A DNA stretch of 13,187 nt, taken from contig JBASNZ010000027.1 of assembly GCA_049657775.1 (NCBI GenBank), positions 1-13,187 on the forward strand, given 5' to 3'. The notes under the pieces are model-generated. The model saw only the letters and a program-made list of their open reading frames with translations, was not told where the DNA came from and did not search any database. Shown here one piece after another: positions 1-5,713 of the stretch (position 1 is its first letter; each line of letters begins with the position of its first letter). The translations under genes were made by a program, and so were the position numbers. Source of the DNA: JBASNZ01 sp049657775. Its GTDB lineage: Bacteria; Actinomycetota; Coriobacteriia; Anaerosomatales; Anaerosomataceae.

Positions 1-1
1 A

Positions 2-616
2 CGCAAGCCCGCGCCTAAAGCAGCCACGGGCGAGCCGGCCGCACCCGCATCGGCGACCCGACCGGGCGTCGCCGCGTTGACGCCCACAAGCGAGAGTGCG
101 TCTCCGCCCGCGGCCGCCGGGCAGTTCGACCTGGCGTCAGTTCGCCGGGCATGGCCCGCGGTCGTTGCCGAGTTCAAGAAGCTCAAGCCGTCCCGGTCGC
201 ACCTCTTCGACTCCACAGAACTCGAGATCTCCGGCGACACGCTCGTGGTCGAGTTCCCAAAGAACCAGGCGTTCGCGATCGACCTTGCGAGTAATCCCGA
301 TACCCACCAGATCCTGCGACGCAGCATAGGCGCGGTCCTGGGGATGCAACCGCCGGTCCAGTTCCGGTTGGGTCGCCAGGGTTCATCGGAGCCGGTCGCC
401 GCGCCGGTCGCCGCCGAAGCGCCGGACCCGGTTGACGTGCCGCCAGCCACAGCAGAACTCGACGAGTCACCGGCGACGGCCCATCCGGTCGACACGCATG
501 TGGTACCCGGACGCGCCGATGCTGCCCAGACACCCACAGACGACCTGGAGTCGCGGCTCATCAACGAGCTCGGCGCATTCGTGGTCGACGAACGCACGAA
601 CGAATCAGACAGCTGA
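2..616 (+). CDS. dnaX: DNA polymerase III subunit gamma/tau, C-terminal part (5' end outside window)
   Basis: The reading frame is open from the left edge of the window to the TGA at 614-616, so this is the tail of a longer gene. The first stretch is an Ala/Pro/Thr-rich linker. Then comes a compact domain, roughly bases 125-375, with a Trp near its start (RRAWPAVVAEFKKLKPSRSH), a strand pattern like GDTLVVEF and a helix before MQPPVQFRLG. This layout matches the C-terminal domain of bacterial DnaX, which follows the ATPase clamp-loader part and links the loader to the replisome. A second Ala/Pro/Asp-rich tail ends the protein. A TTG at 77 is an internal codon, not a credible start, because the frame continues upstream. 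The following ybaB and recR genes give strong support, since dnaX-ybaB-recR is a widely conserved order. The N-terminal Walker motifs are outside the window, so the call rests on the tail plus context. Confidence 0.85.
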   Translation, partial: RKPAPKAATGEPAAPASATRPGVAALTPTSESASPPAAAGQFDLASVRRAWPAVVAEFKKLKPSRSHLFDSTELEISGDTLVVEFPKNQAFAIDLASNPDTHQILRRSIGAVLGMQPPVQFRLGRQGSSEPVAAPVAAEAPDPVDVPPATAELDESPATAHPVDTHVVPGRADAAQTPTDDLESRLINELGAFVVDERTNESDS

Positions 617-636
617 CGCAACCGAAAGGAATCCCC

Positions 637-957
637 ATGAAGCCACAGCCGAACATGGCCAGCATCATGAAGCAGGCACAGCGCATGCAAGCCGAGATGG
701 CGCGCGTACAAGACGAACTCAAGGACGAGCGCGTCGAAGTCTCCGTGGGTGGGGGTGCAGTGAAGGTTGTCATGACCGGAGAACTCGTCGTCGACTCGGT
801 CATCATCGATCCCGCGGCAGCCGACCCCGACGACGTTGCGATGCTGCAGGACCTTATCACCGCTGCCGTGAACGAGGCCGTTCGCCAGGCGCAGGACGTG
901 GCGGGACGCAAGATGTCTGCCGTGACCGGTGGTATGGGCATCCCGGGCCTCATGTAG
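637..957 (+). CDS. ybaB: YbaB/EbfC family nucleoid-associated DNA-binding protein
   Basis: This encodes a 106-residue protein of the usual family length. It has an N-terminal amphipathic helix rich in Met, Gln and Lys (MASIMKQAQRMQAEMARVQ, from residue 7), a central beta region with the family hallmark GGGAVKVVMTGE (about residues 38-49), a helix (LQDLITAAVNEAVRQAQ), and a Gly/Met-rich tail ending MGIPGLM. Members form small dimers that bind DNA and are found beside recR in many bacteria. The exact cellular role is unsettled, with nucleoid structuring and a link to recombination or repair proposed. The start at 637 is set by an AAAGGA ribosome site at 625-630. The gene begins 20 bases after dnaX and ends 2 bases before recR, so the three are very likely cotranscribed. 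Confidence 0.95.
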   Translation: MKPQPNMASIMKQAQRMQAEMARVQDELKDERVEVSVGGGAVKVVMTGELVVDSVIIDPAAADPDDVAMLQDLITAAVNEAVRQAQDVAGRKMSAVTGGMGIPGLM

Positions 958-959
958 CC

Positions 960-1559
960 ATGGCGATGTACGCGCCACCCATCGCACGCCTTCTCGAAGA
1001 ACTCGAGCGCTTGCCCGGAATCGGGCCCAAGTCCGCCCAGCGGCTTGCGTACTACATACTGCGTTCGGACGCCGATGTCGCCGACCGGCTTGCCGCGGCG
1101 CTCGTGGAGGTCAAGCGCTCCATTCACTTCTGCGCGAAGTGCTTCAACTTCGCCGAAGGCGAGCTCTGCGACATCTGCGGCAGCGGCAAGCGTGACGCCA
1201 CCGTCGTGTGCGTGGTTGAGGAGCCTCGCGACGTGGTCGCCATCGAGCGGACCGGTGAGTTCCGTGGGCTGTATCACGTGCTCCAGGGCGCGATCTCGCC
1301 GATCGACGGTATCGGTCCCGAGCAGCTTCGCGTGCGGGAACTCATCGCTCGGATCGGCGAGGGGGGCATCGAGGAGCTCATCGTTGCCACCAATCCCAAC
1401 GTCGAAGGCGAGACCACCGCGCTCTACCTGGCGCGTCTGGTCAAGCCGCTCGGCGTTAAGGTCACCCGGATCGCGTCGGGGCTTCCGGTAGGAGGTGACC
1501 TGGAGTACGCCGATGAGGTCACGCTTGGTCGAGCGCTCGAAGCACGCCGCGAGATGTAG
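960..1559 (+). CDS. recR: Recombination mediator protein RecR
   Basis: This encodes a protein of 199 residues, normal for RecR, which acts with RecF/RecO to load RecA onto gapped single-stranded DNA. The parts appear in the right order. There is an N-terminal helix-hairpin-helix around LPGIGPKSAQRLAYY (residues 18-32), then a four-cysteine zinc site C58-x2-C61 and C70-x2-C73. A Toprim domain follows, with VVEEPRDVVAIERTGEFRG and the conserved HVLQGAISPIDGIGPEQL. The C-terminal segment is SGLPVGGDLEYADEVTLGRAL. The start at 960 is the first ATG after the ybaB stop. The ATG at 966, giving MYAPPIARLLEEL, resembles the beginning of other RecR proteins more closely and is an equally good choice. 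No strong ribosome site separates the two, and translation is probably coupled to ybaB. Confidence 0.96.
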   Translation: MAMYAPPIARLLEELERLPGIGPKSAQRLAYYILRSDADVADRLAAALVEVKRSIHFCAKCFNFAEGELCDICGSGKRDATVVCVVEEPRDVVAIERTGEFRGLYHVLQGAISPIDGIGPEQLRVRELIARIGEGGIEELIVATNPNVEGETTALYLARLVKPLGVKVTRIASGLPVGGDLEYADEVTLGRALEARREM

Positions 1560-1621
1560 CAACTGGAAACGCCTTCCTACCGTTCACCGATGAATCTCAC
1601 CGCCGACCGCCGGATACCATC

Positions 1622-1664
1622 CGCACACCGGTGGTGCGCCCGTATCCTAGTTAGACCTTCGGTC
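1622..1664 (+). promoter_or_regulatory. Candidate promoter/leader region of the por operon with small palindrome
   Basis: A possible -10 element TATCCT lies at 1643-1648, with a weak -35 (TCCGCA, 1620-1625) 17 bases upstream. The spacer contains the perfect 8-base palindrome CACCGGTG (1626-1633), which overlaps an inverted repeat CGCAC/GTGCG (1622-1626 and 1634-1638). Just after the -10 is a small hairpin GACC-TTC-GGTC (1654-1664). These are direct readings of the sequence. Their use as a promoter and operator is inference, supported only by their place in the 170-base gap before porG. Confidence 0.3.
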
Positions 1665-1681
1665 CCCCAGCACCTGTGACC

Positions 1682-1693
1682 CCGCATACGCGG
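1682..1693 (+). other. Small hairpin in the porG leader
   Basis: CCGC (1682-1685) and GCGG (1690-1693) can pair around the loop ATAC, about 20 bases before the porG ribosome site. The stem is only four base pairs, so it may be incidental in GC-rich DNA. The rest of the gap from 1560 to 1729 shows no open reading frame I would support. Confidence 0.2.
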
Positions 1694-1714
1694 ACCGGAG
1701 TCGGCACAGTTCCC

Positions 1715-1724
1715 GAGGAAGGGG
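1715..1724 (+). promoter_or_regulatory. Ribosome binding site fixing the porG start
   Basis: The purine-rich run GAGGAAGGGG lies five bases before the ATG at 1730. It decides against the GTG at 1676, which would add 18 residues unlike the family. Confidence 0.8.
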
Positions 1725-1729
1725 ATACC

Positions 1730-2311
1730 ATGCAGCAGCTGACGGAGATCCGTTGGCATGCGCGTGCGGGCCAGGGGGCGGTCACGGCGGCAAAGCTTGT
1801 GGCCGAGACAGCGCTCGAGCTCGACCAGTACATGCAGGCGATGCCTGAGTACGGTCCCGAGCGAATGGGCGCGCCCATCAAGGCCTTCACGCGTATTTCC
1901 AACGAGCCCATCGAGATCCACTGCAATATCGAGAACCCTGACGTCGTCGTCGTACTCGACGAGAGCCTGCTCTCGATCCTGGACGTGACCGAGGGCATGG
2001 CCGAGGGTAGCGCGGTCATCGTCAACACCTGCAAGACACCGGCGGACCTGCGCACCGAGCTCAAGCTCAACGGCCGCGCCGACGTCAAGGTCTGCTCGGT
2101 GGACGCCTCGGGCATCTCGCTCGAGACGCTCAAGCGCGACATCCCGAACACACCGATGGTGGGCGCGCTCGCCAAGGTCACCGGGCTGTTCGAGCTCACG
2201 CCGATCATCGAGCACCTCACCAAGACGTTCAGCAAGAAGTTCACGCAAGAGGTCATCGACGCCAACATCGCGTCGGTGTCGCGCGCATACGAGGAGGTGT
2301 CCGTCGGATGA
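1730..2311 (+). CDS. porG: Pyruvate:ferredoxin oxidoreductase, gamma subunit
   Basis: This encodes a 193-residue protein of the 2-oxoacid:acceptor oxidoreductase gamma family, which forms part of the multi-subunit enzyme converting pyruvate, CoA and oxidised ferredoxin to acetyl-CoA, CO2 and reduced ferredoxin, or the reverse. It has the N-terminal signature EIRWHARAGQGAVTAAKLV, followed by MPEYGPERMGAPIKAFTRIS, which contains the conserved G-x-E-R-x-G-A-P core. Later segments are ENPDVVVVLDESLL and the C-terminal IPNTPMVGALAKVTGL, with KKFTQEVIDAN near the end. From memory this pattern is close to PorG of Thermotoga-type enzymes, which favours pyruvate over branched-chain 2-oxoacids. The start is fixed by the ribosome site at 1715-1724. 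The stop overlaps the porD ATG by four bases, so the two are translationally coupled. Confidence 0.92.
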   Translation: MQQLTEIRWHARAGQGAVTAAKLVAETALELDQYMQAMPEYGPERMGAPIKAFTRISNEPIEIHCNIENPDVVVVLDESLLSILDVTEGMAEGSAVIVNTCKTPADLRTELKLNGRADVKVCSVDASGISLETLKRDIPNTPMVGALAKVTGLFELTPIIEHLTKTFSKKFTQEVIDANIASVSRAYEEVSVG

Positions 2312-2628
2312 AGTGGGACATCTCACGCATCAACGAGTGGAAGTCCGATGAGTTCCCGCGTGGCGCGGTCATCCCGGAGTCGGGCAACTCGAGCGAGTAC
2401 GTCACCGGCGGCTGGAGAAGCGAGCGCCCGGAGCGAGATGACGACACGTGCACACAGTGTTTGCTGTGCTGGATCGTCTGTCCCGACTCGGCCATCAACG
2501 CCGAGAACGAGAAGATCACCACGTTCAACCTCGCGCACTGCAAGGGTTGCGGCGTGTGTGCAAACGAGTGTCCCGTCGAGGCCATCACCATGGTGCCTGA
2601 GGGCTGCGACCTGCCGGAGGTGAAGTAG
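2308..2628 (+). CDS. porD: Pyruvate:ferredoxin oxidoreductase, delta (ferredoxin-like) subunit
   Basis: This encodes a 106-residue iron-sulfur protein. Two classic 4Fe-4S binding motifs are visible: C48-x2-C51-x2-C54-x3-C58-P (CTQCLLCWIVCP) and C78-x2-C81-x2-C84-x3-C88-P (CKGCGVCANECP). The N-terminal 45 residues are the usual PorD extension carrying a conserved Trp and Gly-rich segment. In the complex this subunit passes electrons from the catalytic core to external ferredoxin. It overlaps porG by ATGA (2308-2311). Its last codons carry GGAGGTGA (2616-2623), the ribosome site of porA, so the order and coupling are those of a compact gamma-delta-alpha-beta operon. Confidence 0.94.
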   Translation: MKWDISRINEWKSDEFPRGAVIPESGNSSEYVTGGWRSERPERDDDTCTQCLLCWIVCPDSAINAENEKITTFNLAHCKGCGVCANECPVEAITMVPEGCDLPEVK

Positions 2629-3816
2629 ATGGCAACGCACAAGACCATCGCCGCCACCGGTAACACCGTCGTGGCCGAAGCCATGCGGCAGTGCGCTCCC
2701 GACGTTATGGCGGCGTACCCGATCACTCCCCAGACCACCATCGTCGAGGAGTTTGCGGCGTTCGTGGCCAAGGGCCGCGTTCACACCGAGTACGTCACCG
2801 TCGAGTCCGAGCACTCCGCGATGAGCGCGTGTATCGGCGCATCGGCCGCCGGCGCTCGCGTCATGACCGCGACCTCGTCCCAGGGCCTTGCGCTCATGTG
2901 GGAGGAGTTGCACATCGCTTCCGGCATGCGCCTGCCGATCGTCATGGCAAACGCCAACCGGGCGCTCTCCGCACCGATCAACATCCACTGCGATCACAGC
3001 GACATCATGGGCGCCCGCGACACCGGCTGGGTCACGCTGTTCGCCGAGACCGCGCAGGAAGCGTACGACAACACCATCATGTCGGTGCGCATCGCCGAGC
3101 ACCCCGACGTGCTCCTTCCGGTAATGACCACGCTCGACGGCTTCATCACCACGCACTCCATCGATCGCGTGTCCGTCATGGACGACGAGTCGGTCGCCGC
3201 GTTCGTGGGCGAGTACAAGCCCGAGAACGCACTTCTCGACCTTGAGAACCCCGTGACGCACGGCTCGTTCGCAGGTCTTGGCGGGCCGTTCTTCGAGTTC
3301 AAGAAGTCCCAGCGTGAGGCTATCGAGCGCTCGCGTGCGGTCGTCAACCAGGTCGGCGAGGAGTTCTCCAAGCTCTCCGGTCGCCCCTTTGGCATGATCG
3401 AGACCTGGGGTATGGATGATGCCGATGTCGCGATCATCGTCATCGGCTCGACTGCCGGCAACGTCCGGCACGTCGCGCGCCAGGCTCGCGAGAACGGCGT
3501 CAAGGTCGGTATCGTCAAGATCCGCTGCTGGCGACCGTTCCCGTTCGGCGAGATCGCCGAAGCGCTCGCCGGAGTGAAGGCCGTCGCGGTTCTCGACCGC
3601 GCCGAGTCCTTCGGTGCCGAGGGTGGCCCGCTCTTCTTGGAGGTTCGCAGCGCGCTGTACGACTCGACCGACCGCCCGGCCGTCGTTGACTACATCTACG
3701 GCCTCGGTGGCAGCGACGTTCGCCTTGAGCTCATCGAGAGCGTGATCAAGGATATGTCCGACATAGCCTCGGGTGCGGAAGCTCCCGCTGGCCTCGTGTA
3801 CCTCGGTACCCGTTAG
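2629..3816 (+). CDS. porA: Pyruvate:ferredoxin oxidoreductase, alpha subunit
   Basis: This encodes a 395-residue protein, the usual length for PorA. It carries the pyrimidine-binding thiamine diphosphate domain with AAYPITPQTTIVEEF (PITPQT at residues 31-36) and the long conserved block VESEHSAMSACIGASAAGAR, TATSSQGLALMWEE and PINIHCDHSDIMGARDTGW. The second part has a transketolase-C-like domain, with VIGSTAGNVRHVARQARENG, then IRCWRPFPF and VLDRAESFGAEGGPL. These segments, including HCDHSD and the C-terminal VYLGTR, resemble archaeal- and Thermotoga-type PorA, which supports pyruvate as substrate. A related 2-oxoisovalerate enzyme cannot be fully excluded without alignment. The ATG directly follows the porD stop, with GGAGGTGA five bases earlier. 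The stop at 3814-3816 lies inside the ribosome site of porB. Confidence 0.94.
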   Translation: MATHKTIAATGNTVVAEAMRQCAPDVMAAYPITPQTTIVEEFAAFVAKGRVHTEYVTVESEHSAMSACIGASAAGARVMTATSSQGLALMWEELHIASGMRLPIVMANANRALSAPINIHCDHSDIMGARDTGWVTLFAETAQEAYDNTIMSVRIAEHPDVLLPVMTTLDGFITTHSIDRVSVMDDESVAAFVGEYKPENALLDLENPVTHGSFAGLGGPFFEFKKSQREAIERSRAVVNQVGEEFSKLSGRPFGMIETWGMDDADVAIIVIGSTAGNVRHVARQARENGVKVGIVKIRCWRPFPFGEIAEALAGVKAVAVLDRAESFGAEGGPLFLEVRSALYDSTDRPAVVDYIYGLGGSDVRLELIESVIKDMSDIASGAEAPAGLVYLGTR

Positions 3817-3823
3817 GAGGTGA
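3815..3823 (+). promoter_or_regulatory. Ribosome binding site fixing the porB start
   Basis: A near-ideal AGGAGGTGA overlaps the porA stop codon and sits five bases before the ATG at 3829. It rules out the in-frame GTG at 3820, which lies within the ribosome site itself. Confidence 0.9.
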
Positions 3824-3828
3824 CGCAG

Positions 3829-4761
3829 ATGGCAACGCTCAAGGAACTCACCCATCGCGAAGACCGCCTCGAAGGCGGCCATCGCCTGTGCGCCGGCTGC
3901 GGCGCCTCGATCGCCGTGCGCCAGGTACTTCTTGGAGCAGGCGAAGACCCGGTCGTCGTCGGTTGCGCGACTGGATGCCTCGAGGTGTCCACCACGATCT
4001 ACCCGTACTCGTCGTGGAAGACCCCGTTCATCCACAACGCGTTCGAGAACTCGGCCGCGACCGTCTCCGGCGTCGAGGCCGCCTTCAAGGGGCTCAAGGC
4101 CGCAGGCAAGATCGACCCCGACAAGAAGATCAAGTTCGTGGCGTTCGGCGGTGACGGCGGTACGTACGACATCGGTCTGCAGTCGCTCTCGGGTGCGATG
4201 GAGCGCGGTCACGACATGGTGTACGTCTGCTACGACAACGGTGCGTACATGAACACCGGCATCCAGCGCTCCTCGGCCACACCCAAGGGCGCATGGGCGA
4301 CCACCGCGCAGATCGGCTCCGCCCAGCAAGGTAAGCAGCAGCGCCGGAAGGACCTCACGCAGATCATGGCCGCACACGGCATTCCCTACGTCGCGCAGGC
4401 GTCCATCAGCCACTGGAAGGACCTCACCACCAAGGCCGAGAAGGCGTTCGCGACCGAGGGCCCCGCGTTCCTCAACGTGTTCGCACCCTGCCCCCGTGGC
4501 TGGCGTATCCCCTACAACAAGACCGTCGAGATCTCCAAGCTTGCGGTGCAGACCGGCTACTGGCCGCTCTACGAGGTAGAAGATGGTGTCTGGCGCCAGA
4601 CGGTCAAGGTCGTCAACAAGAAGCCCGTCGAGGAGTTCCTCAAGCCACAAGGTCGCTTCAGGCACCTCTTCAAGCCCGAGAACGCTGAACTTCTGGCCGA
4701 GATCCAGGGCGATGTGGATAAGGTCTGGGACAGCTTGCAGGCTCGTTTCAGCGTCGGCTGA
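3829..4761 (+). CDS. porB: Pyruvate:ferredoxin oxidoreductase, beta subunit (thiamine diphosphate-binding)
   Basis: This encodes a 310-residue catalytic subunit. The thiamine diphosphate/Mg site is clear: GDGGTYDIG begins at residue 108 with Asp109, followed about 25 residues later by CYDNGAYMNTGIQRS, where Asn137 and neighbouring residues would complete the metal site. Cysteines fit the subunit's own 4Fe-4S cluster: C21 and C24 in LCAGCGAS, C46 or C50 in GCATGCLE, and C221 in APCPRGWR. The GCATGC segment with two cysteines is typical of the family. With porA it forms the active site where pyruvate is decarboxylated. It closes the porGDAB operon, and a GC-rich hairpin follows 26 bases after the stop. 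The YMNTGIQRS form is usual for pyruvate enzymes. Confidence 0.95.
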   Translation: MATLKELTHREDRLEGGHRLCAGCGASIAVRQVLLGAGEDPVVVGCATGCLEVSTTIYPYSSWKTPFIHNAFENSAATVSGVEAAFKGLKAAGKIDPDKKIKFVAFGGDGGTYDIGLQSLSGAMERGHDMVYVCYDNGAYMNTGIQRSSATPKGAWATTAQIGSAQQGKQQRRKDLTQIMAAHGIPYVAQASISHWKDLTTKAEKAFATEGPAFLNVFAPCPRGWRIPYNKTVEISKLAVQTGYWPLYEVEDGVWRQTVKVVNKKPVEEFLKPQGRFRHLFKPENAELLAEIQGDVDKVWDSLQARFSVG

Positions 4762-4787
4762 GGCCAAGAACCGTTCATGCGCTTTCC

Positions 4788-4815
4788 AGGGGGTCCCGCC
4801 TGTCCGGGGCCCCCT
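4788..4815 (+). terminator. GC-rich hairpin after porB, probable terminator
   Basis: AGGGGGTCCC (4788-4797) pairs with GGGGCCCCCT (4806-4815) around the loop GCCTGTCC. The stem is ten base pairs including one G-T wobble. There is no T-run after it, so it is not a textbook intrinsic terminator. Its place after the last por gene and before a promoter-like element supports a transcription boundary or a 3'-end stabiliser. Confidence 0.55.
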
Positions 4816-4818
4816 GAG

Positions 4819-4827
4819 TGTTAGAAT
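4819..4827 (+). promoter_or_regulatory. Extended -10 promoter candidate for the binding-lipoprotein gene
   Basis: TGTTAGAAT reads as an extended -10 element: TG, one base, then TAGAAT, five of six matches to TATAAT. It begins four bases after the hairpin and 39 bases before the ATG at 4858. No good -35 is visible, since the region at that distance is inside the hairpin, but extended -10 promoters can work without one. Confidence 0.45.
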
Positions 4828-4857
4828 GGCGGCGACCGCACACGCGAGAGGACGGCT

Positions 4858-5703
4858 ATGAGGCCCGGACGAATCCGCCTGATCGGCGCGCTCGCGCTGG
4901 CCGTCGTGCTGACGACCGTGGGCTGCTCCAGTTCCGACCGGCCTGGCACGACCGATAGCGCCGCAGACACCGAACGTATCCGGGTATCCGGATCGGGCAC
5001 GTGTCTGCCGCTTCTTGAGATTCTCACGACCGAATACGGCGACGCTGCGGACTTCGTCTATCTGCCGGGCCTGCATTCGGGCGGTGGCATCAAGGGCGTC
5101 GCGAACGGGGACCTTGAGATCGGCGCGGTATCGCGCGAGCTTACAGCCGAGGAGAGCGCGCTCGGGCTCGACTACACGCTCATATCCAATGACGGGCTCG
5201 TCCTCGCTGTCCACCCGTCGGTCACGATCAACGGGCTCAGCACGCAACAGGTCAAGGACATCTACTCGGGCAAGTACTCAAACTGGACCGAGCTAGGCGG
5301 GCCCGACCTTCCCATCACCATCCTCGATCGTAACGAGGACGAGTCTGCCAAGATCATCCTCAGGCAGTACGTGTTGGGCCCCGACCTCAAGATCACACCC
5401 AAGGCCGTCAACCTCTACTACGAGCCGGACATGATCGAGGGTCTCCAGTCTACTGTCGGCGCGGTGGGGTACTTCTCACTGGGCTATGGCCTGTCGCAAG
5501 ACGTGCCGGTCCGCTATCTCAAGTTGGATGGGGTAGAGGCTACCGTGGCCAACATCCACAACGGCACGTACAAGATGATCCGTCCACTCGGGGTCGTCAC
5601 ACGAACGGGGTCCTCGGGCCAGGTCAAGTCGTTCCTCGATTGGGTTACCAGCGACGCTGCGGTCGGGCTCATCGAGAGCCAAGGTTACGCGGCGGCGCGA
5701 TAG
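4858..5703 (+). CDS. PstS-like periplasmic substrate-binding lipoprotein
   Basis: This encodes a 281-residue exported protein. It begins with a basic n-region (MRPGRIR), a hydrophobic stretch (residues 8-21) and a lipobox-like TVGC with Cys23, then a Ser/Thr/Asp-rich linker. The mature part looks like a phosphate-type periplasmic binding protein: VSGSGT (43-48), HSGGGIKGVANGDLEIGAVSREL (SGGG 74-77, SREL 92-95), LAVHPSVTINGLSTQQVKDIYSG and NWTELGGPDLPITILDRNEDESAK. Near the C-terminus is IRPLGVVTRT, followed by SFLDWVTSDA. The third anion-binding segment, usually R-x3-S-G-T, is here R158-NEDES-A-K165, so phosphate binding is uncertain. No pstC, pstA or pstB genes are nearby. Instead an HD-GYP membrane protein starts 10 bases after the stop, which suggests a sensing role. 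Only a modest ribosome site (GAGAGGA, 4846-4852) precedes the ATG. Confidence 0.85.
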   Translation: MRPGRIRLIGALALAVVLTTVGCSSSDRPGTTDSAADTERIRVSGSGTCLPLLEILTTEYGDAADFVYLPGLHSGGGIKGVANGDLEIGAVSRELTAEESALGLDYTLISNDGLVLAVHPSVTINGLSTQQVKDIYSGKYSNWTELGGPDLPITILDRNEDESAKIILRQYVLGPDLKITPKAVNLYYEPDMIEGLQSTVGAVGYFSLGYGLSQDVPVRYLKLDGVEATVANIHNGTYKMIRPLGVVTRTGSSGQVKSFLDWVTSDAAVGLIESQGYAAAR

Positions 5704-5713
5704 GCGACGTGTA

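Noticed and set aside
432..959. Plus-strand frame running into recR from inside dnaX
   Set aside because: The upstream part is an out-of-frame reading of dnaX and ybaB and encodes an Arg/Thr/His-rich sequence without family resemblance; only the part from 960 is RecR.
561..1562. Minus-strand open frame opposite ybaB and recR
   Set aside because: It lies fully across three well-supported genes, has no recognisable domain and no ribosome site that stands out.
1565..1577. GGAA-ACGCC-TTCC type hairpin just after recR as a terminator
   Set aside because: The stem is only four pairs with no T-run, too weak to call a terminator.
2323..5247. A very long open frame (about 974 codons) on the minus strand opposite the por operon and the lipoprotein gene
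   Set aside because: It is the expected shadow of GC-rich genes that avoid the codons whose complement gives stops. The translation is rich in Arg, Asp, Gly, His and Val without any motif, while the plus strand holds five unmistakable genes.
4858..5703. Start of a pst phosphate-uptake operon
   Set aside because: No permease or ATPase genes follow; the next gene is an HD-GYP signalling protein and then amino-acid biosynthesis.
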